From an uncultured Pseudomonadales bacterium (lineage in GTDB: Bacteria > Pseudomonadota > Gammaproteobacteria > Pseudomonadales > UBA7434): a DNA stretch of 64,000 nt. Location of the stretch: contig CALSRU010000002.1 of assembly GCA_943788835.1 (NCBI GenBank), positions 55,447 through 119,446 on the forward strand. Direction: 5' to 3'. The translations under genes and the position numbers were made by a program. Under the pieces are notes generated by a model. The model did no database searches and was not told the DNA's origin. It saw only the letters and a list, made by a program, of their open reading frames with translations. Shown one piece after another: positions 60,804 to 64,000 of this stretch. Every line of letters begins with the position of its first letter. The stretch's first letter is position 1.

Positions 60804-62291
60804 ATGCAAGCTCACTGCTATAACAATCAAGCCCAGCACGTCATTTGCAGGCTCGCCCTAATAGATAGATGCCGGGGCTCGTTTGTTTTTTGTACAAAAA
60901 GGCACATTACTATTCTTGGCATGATGGCTTTGGCGATGCTGCTGCAAATGGTGCAAACACCTGCGGTGCTCGCTGCGGAGTATGAGCTCAAGCCGACTAT
61001 TTCTTCAGTGGCAAGTTACAACGATAACCTCGCCATGAATCCAACTAATGAAGAGCCCTTGAATGGACTAGAAATACTTGCTGCCGCTGACTTTAGCTAT
61101 GATGATCAAATTTCGACAGTCAGGCTACGAACAATCGCGAGCTTTGACCGCTTTGACGAAACACGCTTTGACACAGACGACCAAAAAGCCACACTATCTT
61201 ATCAGCGCTTATTTGAAAAAGGCTCAATCTCGGCCGAGGCCGAGACTAACCACACTTCAGCGCGTACGTTGGAAGATCTAGACACTGATATTGGCTCGCG
61301 AGAAACGGAAGCTACGCGCGCCGACGCCAATAACCTTACTCTCAGCGGCTTGTATTATCTCACCGAAAAAAATCTTTTACGCGGCAGCTTAAGCGGCTCA
61401 CTGCGCGATTATCAAAGCGACAACCTATCAAGTTACGCCTATTACAGCGCCAATGGGCTCTGGCAACACTCCATGAACTCGCGACTGCGACTGCAAACGC
61501 AAGCTAGCTACAGTCGCTATCTCCCAGATGACACCCTCGGCTTAGACTTTACTGAAGAATTGCTGGAACTGGCCGCAAGTCAAAACGTCACTGGGCCTGA
61601 CCTAGATGGCCGACTAGAAAGCTGCCTCGATGCCGTGGGCTTCATACCGATCCCATTTATCACTGTTGGCATTCCCAACAATAATCTCGGCAACCCTCGT
61701 GCACCCTGCTTTGACATTGAAAGCTTCAAAACCCAGCAAAATACCGTTTCACTGCAGCTTGGCTTTGTTTACCTAATCAACGAAGCACTGAGCCTCAATA
61801 TACTGGCAGGCCGAACTGAGACAGGCAGTGAGCGAGACAGCATTTCGGTTGAGCAAAGGGGCCGGTATATTCAACGTCGCAAAGATCGAACCGCCTCTTA
61901 CGAGGCATCTCTTAGCTACACGGGAGAACGATTAACCTCCTCATTATCAGCCTCCCAAAATGAACAAGCCACCAGCGATGGCGTATTAAACCTGACTACG
62001 CGAGTAAGCTGGCGTAACGACTGGAACCTCTCCGCGCTCAGCTCATTGAATCTGAATTTCATCTGGAATAATCGCGCCTATGATGCTGAGTTGGAGAGGA
62101 TCCGATTTGCTGACCGAGAAAATATTTATGTACTTGCAGGCTACAAATATCTGTTTAGTCAAGAATGGAGCGGGCGCTTACAGTATGAATATCGAACAGA
62201 ACTGAAATCACCACAACGACCGCAAACTGAGCGAAATCGTGTCATGCTAACGTTGGCATGGAGTCCTATGCCGAAAACGTGGTCACGTTAG
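60804..62291 (+). CDS. Outer-membrane beta-barrel protein
   Basis: The protein is 495 aa from ATG 60804. The frame is open back to 60588, but that part overlaps the start of the synthase gene on the other strand. The signal sequence is around MMALAMLLQMVQTPAVLAAE, cleaved before EYELKPTI. The mature part is a long run of alternating beta strands with aromatic girdles (FSYDDQISTVRLRTIASF, SLSGSLRDYQ, GLWQHSMNSRLRLQTQASY). A loop with two cysteines (SCLDAV ... APCFD) lies in the middle. It resembles barrels found in exopolysaccharide and exosortase gene regions. It is divergent from the capsule-linked synthase gene, so a part in export of the same material is possible but not shown. Confidence 0.7.
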   Translation: MQAHCYNNQAQHVICRLALIDRCRGSFVFCTKRHITILGMMALAMLLQMVQTPAVLAAEYELKPTISSVASYNDNLAMNPTNEEPLNGLEILAAADFSYDDQISTVRLRTIASFDRFDETRFDTDDQKATLSYQRLFEKGSISAEAETNHTSARTLEDLDTDIGSRETEATRADANNLTLSGLYYLTEKNLLRGSLSGSLRDYQSDNLSSYAYYSANGLWQHSMNSRLRLQTQASYSRYLPDDTLGLDFTEELLELAASQNVTGPDLDGRLESCLDAVGFIPIPFITVGIPNNNLGNPRAPCFDIESFKTQQNTVSLQLGFVYLINEALSLNILAGRTETGSERDSISVEQRGRYIQRRKDRTASYEASLSYTGERLTSSLSASQNEQATSDGVLNLTTRVSWRNDWNLSALSSLNLNFIWNNRAYDAELERIRFADRENIYVLAGYKYLFSQEWSGRLQYEYRTELKSPQRPQTERNRVMLTLAWSPMPKTWSR

Positions 62292-62513
62292 TCCATTAAC
62301 AACTCCACATCCGAACAATATTCATACAATTGCTTCGAGCGCACGCCTAACAATAATAAAAAGTGTCGCTCTAGTAATAACACAACATACTGCCTTATTC
62401 GAAAAAACCATTTGTACGCATGCAGCTGATTAGCTGATAATATCTCGGCAGGTGGATGCTCGTTAATGCGCGCTTAACGCCGCACTACTTCGAAACGCTA
62501 AACCTCCACCTAT

Positions 62514-64000
62514 ATGCAAGAATATAGGCTCGCATTAGCGCAACAACGCACCATAAGCCTAGTGAAAAATAGACTGTATATTCCAAATCCAAAAGGCCAT
62601 CGCTTGTTTAACTCGTCCCTTTTAAATCCGCTTAAATTCATCATTACGTTAGCGCTTTTAGTGCTTATACAAAGCGCCCACGGACAAACTGTTAGGGATG
62701 ATGTAGGGTATACAGCACTCCTAAACGAAATGGGAGCGGATACGCCTAATGGCGCTGGGAATGAGCATTGGAATTATAGAGCCGGCCTTTGTAGGCAGAG
62801 ATAACCCTGAGTATTAGCATGGCTGCCTAACTTAGATTACACCAACCCCAAAATCAGCCAAGTAACCATGAACGATGCATCTGGCGGTTCCACCTTCGAC
62901 TCTGGTCACTCATCGGAGGTTAGTAAATATATTTTCGGTCAAGATATAGGCCTAGCAAACGGTATTACTGAAGCCGATTACTATAATCTATCCGATTTTA
63001 TCTATAACAAGCTTATTCCACTCACAAATTACGTTGGCCCAAGCCAGCCTAACGCATTGCTTTATTCACTAGGCGCCAAGGTGTTTAATAACCGAATCAA
63101 CAACTTCAGCTCCATCTCATCTGATATCGAAAATAATCCCGCATTATTGCGTCGATTCGACTGGGCCACATCCCACGAAGATGTCATCAACATCGTCTCT
63201 GCAGGCAACAGGTCTCGAAGTCCAGTTCTATTTGGCAGTAGCTACAACAGTATTTATATAGGCATTACCTCAGGCTCGAGCGGCAAGGTAGCCGCTGTGG
63301 TAGACAACCTCTATAACGGCGCGCGACAGCGCCCTGATGTGGTCAGCCCAATACGCAATACAAGCTATGGAACGGCTGTCGCCTCTTCTATCACGGCCGT
63401 GCTTTTAGACACCGCACGAAATGCTACCGCCACGTTTTCAAATTCATCGCCCTCAGACATGGGCGTTAATATTCGCCATGCAGAGAAGTCTGAAGTTGTT
63501 AAAGCCGTTCTCATGGCCGGTGCCGACCGCATAACAAGTAACACAAGAGAGAACGACTTCCTTAAAGATGAAGACTTTGCCGCTGTTCGAGACGAAGACG
63601 GCAAGGTCATTCGATTCATTCGTGACATAACAGACTACCGCGCCGAAGGCTACAGGACTAATAATGGCCTAGACAGCCGCTTTGGTGCCGGCCAAGCCAA
63701 TGTCTTCAATAGCCACCAAATCATGACCGCAGGCGAACAAGATAGCCAGGAAGATGGCGGCAACACATCAGTGAGCTTGCTTGGCTTTGATTACGACGAA
63801 GCCTTTGGCAACGGCGCGGGTGATGCCAACCCGAATAGTGTGGCCAGCTATTTACTGCCAACGTTAACTAGCGATGCCAACCTTGATGTAACGCTGGCAT
63901 GGAATTTAGATGTCTACAGCGGTGATGGTTTATTTATCAACGCCATGCTCTATGACCTCGACTTATGGTTATATGATGTTACCGACACAGAAGAAGTGTT
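62514..64000 (+). pseudogene. Secreted subtilase-like (S8) peptidase, frame-disrupted and cut by the window edge
   Basis: The N-terminal piece 62514-62804 has a signal sequence (LKFIITLALLVLIQSAHG) and then VGYTALLNEMGADTPNGAG, a start typical of secreted S8-like proteins. Its frame then meets TAA at 62802 and TGA at 62808. Between 62761 and about 62814 the family-like reading (MSIGIIEPAFVGRDNPEY) is one frame over. From 62814 the original frame is open again to the window end. One extra A near 62760 and one missing T near 62814 repair it. Later features fit a subtilase: GHSSEVSKYIFG (His region), NIVSAGN (oxyanion Asn) and IRNTSYGTAVASS, where NTSY takes the place of the catalytic GTS. Intact relatives often carry a C-terminal sorting signal, which here would lie beyond the window. 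Confidence 0.65.

Noticed and set aside
63365..63400. Loss of the catalytic serine in the subtilase-like gene, because a GTAVAS motif seems to replace GTSMAS
   Set aside because: A shift of two residues places NTSY over GTSM, as in secreted S8-like proteins with TSYATPVV-type motifs. The serine is then present, so no loss is claimed.
1..64000. CRISPR arrays, insertion sequences, tRNA or rRNA genes
   Set aside because: No regularly spaced repeats, transposase-like proteins or cloverleaf sequences were seen when reading the gaps.

Overview
The window is chromosomal DNA of a gammaproteobacterium, most likely a marine relative of Pseudomonas in the Cellvibrionales or a nearby group. The reasons are the long Pseudomonas-type EF-Tu (406 aa), the neighbourhood rplQ - uvrA - ssb, an exosortase H pair, and the gammaproteobacterial types of RimK, TesB and SSB. 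Nothing in it looks like a phage, insertion sequence, CRISPR array, rRNA or tRNA gene. The genus is inferred from gene order and protein style only.

Region by region: (1) 1-9.6 kb is housekeeping and metabolism. It has a rimK cluster with a protease-like 3' end and an M14 aspartoacylase-like enzyme, a glutamate-synthase-like gene broken by two compensating indels, a molybdopterin oxidoreductase, a 2-hydroxyacid dehydrogenase that carries a lipoprotein signal, the thioesterase tesB and a YbaK-type deacylase. (2) 9.7-18.5 kb is accessory. It has a DUF1232 protein, an exosortase H-like transpeptidase with its companion membrane protein, a 1153-aa secreted LamG/GH123-like protein whose C-terminus looks like a sorting signal, a DoxX protein and a short-chain dehydrogenase. 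(3) 18.5-22.3 kb has ssb and uvrA, divergently arranged. (4) 22.4-44.5 kb, all on the minus strand, is the complete str - S10 - spc - alpha series of ribosomal protein operons with rpoA, secY, fusA and tuf. A patatin-like gene and a TauE/SafE permease sit between tuf and rpsJ. Good promoter candidates precede rpsL, rpsJ and rpsM, and rho-independent terminators flank the series. (5) 44.7-60.7 kb is a capsule-linked lipid module: KpsS and KpsC Kdo transferases, a phytanoyl-CoA-dioxygenase-like protein, a short-chain dehydrogenase, a formyltransferase, an alpha-oxoamine synthase and a 2657-aa highly reducing type I polyketide synthase. (6) 60.8-64 kb has an outer-membrane beta-barrel protein and a secreted subtilase-like gene that is frame-disrupted and runs off the window.

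The most interesting part is region 5. The combination of multidomain synthase, alpha-oxoamine synthase, short-chain dehydrogenase and KpsC/KpsS matches the logic of the rkp-1 genes of Sinorhizobium meliloti (rkpA, rkpG, rkpH, rkpJ) and the wcb capsule genes of Burkholderia pseudomallei. Here it gains a translationally coupled formyltransferase and an Fe(II)/2-oxoglutarate oxygenase. A reasonable inference is that the synthase builds a reduced acyl chain, the oxoamine synthase releases it by condensation with an amino acid, and the other enzymes tailor the resulting amino-lipid, which is tied in some way to capsule export. The second system of interest is the exosortase pair with a possible cargo 2 kb away.
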